Shown here: piece after piece, positions 62,652-64,000 of the stretch | Layout of the letters: every line of letters starts with the position of its first letter | Position numbering within the stretch: position 1 is the stretch's first letter | Assembly: GCA_964561105.1 (NCBI GenBank) | Contig: CAZLOH010000028.1 | Coordinates: 1 to 64,000 of the forward strand | Length of the DNA: 64,000 nucleotides | Source: JADLHS01 sp964561105 | GTDB taxonomy: Bacteria; Verrucomicrobiota; Verrucomicrobiia; Limisphaerales; JADLHS01 | Direction of reading: 5' to 3' | The notes under the pieces: generated by a model | Database searches by the model: none | Seen by the model: only the letters and a program-made list of their open reading frames with translations | Told to the model about the DNA's origin: nothing | Made by a program: the position numbers and the translations under genes

Positions 62652-64000
62652 TTACGGGTACACCAGCCGGAAATACTGCGCGCCTGTCGGCGCCGTGGAA
62701 TAGGTAAATTCACCACCCGACACAGTGATTCCGGTGGCAACATCGGTCCAGGCAGGCGTACTGAGGCTCGGACTGGACTGCAACCGGTACGGGATAAACG
62801 GCCAGGTCAGAACCACGGACCCGCCCGATTGGGTCACCGTAAGCACCGGTTCCGCCGTGGTGACCAGGAAGTTGTCGAACGTCGCGTCGCCTGGAATCGT
62901 GGGATCCGATGTACCACTTGCGACGACCAAGCCGACCTGACCGCTCGGATACGTGTTAGTGGGATCATTGGCGGGCAGCCGGATGAGCGGGTGAGTGGTA
63001 TCGGGAAGCTCATAAACCTGGCCCTCGAAATTGGTGCCCTGGCCCATGAAGACAAACCGATAGCTCTTGCCCCGTTCGAGGTGGAGATTGCTGTTGGTCG
63101 TTTCAATCTGACTGGTCGGCGACTCGTCAATCAAAACGGAGATGTCCAAGTCGCCGTTGTTGGTGCCCGGAAGCGTGCCGCCACCGGGTTCCCAACTGAA
63201 CAGGTAGCCGCCCGTGGTTTGCAGGCCAGGCGTGTTAATCCGCGCCGCGACACCGAAGGCTTGACGCACAGTGTCGTCGAAGTCAATCAGGTCGGCGGAC
63301 ACGTAAAAGTCATCATAAACCGCGCCGTGCAGGAAGCTGCCGGCCCGGGCGGGACCGTAATCGGGCACTGGCGGAGCGGGCGCGTAAATCCGGTAGTTGG
63401 CGTTGCTGGTGATGAAGCTCGCGCTGGGAAATCCAACATCCGGACCGAGGGGTGAAGTTCCGAGCGGATCATAGTGATCCCAGGGCGGATTGGTGTCATT
63501 GAGATCGTTGAAGTTGTCGAAAACGGTCGGCGGATTGACGGGGAAAGTCGTCGTCGGACTATCGCTCGTGGGGACGAAGACCAGATAGTCCAGCACGACC
63601 ACCCGCTCGTCCTTGGGAGCAGCCCCCCCAAGCGTCAAGCGCATGGTTTGAACGCCCGCGAGACTGACCACTGCGGGCGACGAACCCGACATGAGCTGTT
63701 CGTACTTGTAATTCAGGCGTTGGAGATGGTTGTCCACATTGAACGCGCCCCAGCGCACGCTGTGCTGATTGCCCACCGTGGGATCGCTGGTGACTTGATC
63801 CAGATAAACCGCCGTGGACCCAAAACTGCCGCACCGCAGATAGACATGGTAATTCGCGGCCGTGAAGCTGCGCGTATAGTTCATCCAGTCACCGGGTGAA
63901 GTCAGACGCACCTGGTACTCCAGCACATTGGTGACGGCGTATTTCGACCGTTGCGTGTCGTTGATTCGCTGCGGTGGCACATTGGTCAGGTTGTCCACAA
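62652..64000 (-). CDS. Large secreted beta-rich protein, N-terminal part outside window
   Basis: C-terminal 449 codons of a protein that begins beyond the right edge. A carbohydrate-binding-like region (VRLTSPGDWMNYTRSFTAAN, MRLTLGG, VVLDYLVFVPT) is followed by a LamG-like domain (VFDNFNDLNDTNPPWDHYDP, GPARAGSFLHGAVYDDFYV, FGVAARI, GDATFDNFLVTT). The end (SVVLTWPFIPYRLQSSPSLS then WTDVATG...QYFRLVYP) is the short beta-sandwich common at the C-termini of exported Verrucomicrobia proteins. Likely extracellular; the catalytic or binding role is not visible here. Confidence 0.75.
   Translation of the reverse strand, partial: VDNLTNVPPQRINDTQRSKYAVTNVLEYQVRLTSPGDWMNYTRSFTAANYHVYLRCGSFGSTAVYLDQVTSDPTVGNQHSVRWGAFNVDNHLQRLNYKYEQLMSGSSPAVVSLAGVQTMRLTLGGAAPKDERVVVLDYLVFVPTSDSPTTTFPVNPPTVFDNFNDLNDTNPPWDHYDPLGTSPLGPDVGFPSASFITSNANYRIYAPAPPVPDYGPARAGSFLHGAVYDDFYVSADLIDFDDTVRQAFGVAARINTPGLQTTGGYLFSWEPGGGTLPGTNNGDLDISVLIDESPTSQIETTNSNLHLERGKSYRFVFMGQGTNFEGQVYELPDTTHPLIRLPANDPTNTYPSGQVGLVVASGTSDPTIPGDATFDNFLVTTAEPVLTVTQSGGSVVLTWPFIPYRLQSSPSLSTPAWTDVATGITVSGGEFTYSTAPTGAQYFRLVYP

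Overview
The window is about 62 percent G+C, densely coded, and almost certainly comes from a member of the Verrucomicrobiota (PVC superphylum). The best single clue is a 51-residue basic protein at 61679-61834 that matches the small basic protein known from Verrucomicrobia and Chlamydiae. Supporting clues are paired PQQ-like propeller proteins, an Rhs/LamG locus, GxxExxY proteins, lipid A and heptose genes (a diderm envelope), and a heavy load of short palindromic and tandem repeats. The species cannot be named from this sequence.

Layout. 1-5.3 kb: partial thrS, two GxxExxY genes each bracketed by its own repeat family, and two sugar-metabolism genes (Gfo/Idh/MocA oxidoreductase, xylose-isomerase-like TIM barrel). 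5.7-10.2 kb: uup (ABC-F ATPase), the N-degron set clpS - DUF2017-like - aat with a frame break in the middle gene, and a PaaK-like ligase. 10.2-13.2 kb: an MFS transporter and a two-gene nucleotidyltransferase cassette bracketed by two direct copies of a composite palindromic repeat. 13.2-17.2 kb: two secreted PQQ-propeller proteins, divergent from a MarR regulator. 17.9-23.1 kb: lpxK, waaF and ftsK. 23.5-33.3 kb: a six-gene chemosensory operon (two DUF4388 response regulators, CheY, CheW, an MCP and a 1440-residue hybrid CheA) resembling Pix/Pil-Chp systems. 33.3-38.2 kb: uvrB, a PIN-type toxin-antitoxin pair, sufS and sufT. 38.6-40.6 kb: an ACT-domain protein and an NtrC-type regulator. 40.7-48.4 kb: an IS66 remnant and a translationally overlapping LamG protein / Rhs toxin / Imm42-like immunity locus. 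48.5-51.8 kb: a broken XRE regulator, ffh, tRNA-Tyr and purH. 51.8-56.6 kb: an exopolysaccharide set (outer-membrane barrel, BY-kinase/copolymerase, export lipoprotein, FHA membrane protein). 56.8-64 kb: LysM/TPR lipoprotein, two proteins of unknown function, folD, SH3-domain protein, rluB, small basic protein, an Lrp regulator and the C-terminal part of a large secreted protein.

The strongest theme is repeats entering genes. A 71-bp element occurs three times, identically and in the same reading frame: once as the CheY tail and twice in the CheA linker. Perfectly phased heptamer arrays fill every spacer from the DUF4388 regulator to CheA, run through the end of cheW and into cheA. A 42-bp match links the CheA linker to the intergenic repeat upstream of the operon. 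A three-hairpin element sits in frame inside uvrB. An inverted repeat sits in the signal region of a PQQ protein. One GxxExxY gene takes both its start and stop codons from its flanking repeats. The best candidate defence or competition locus is the LamG-Rhs-Imm42 trio.
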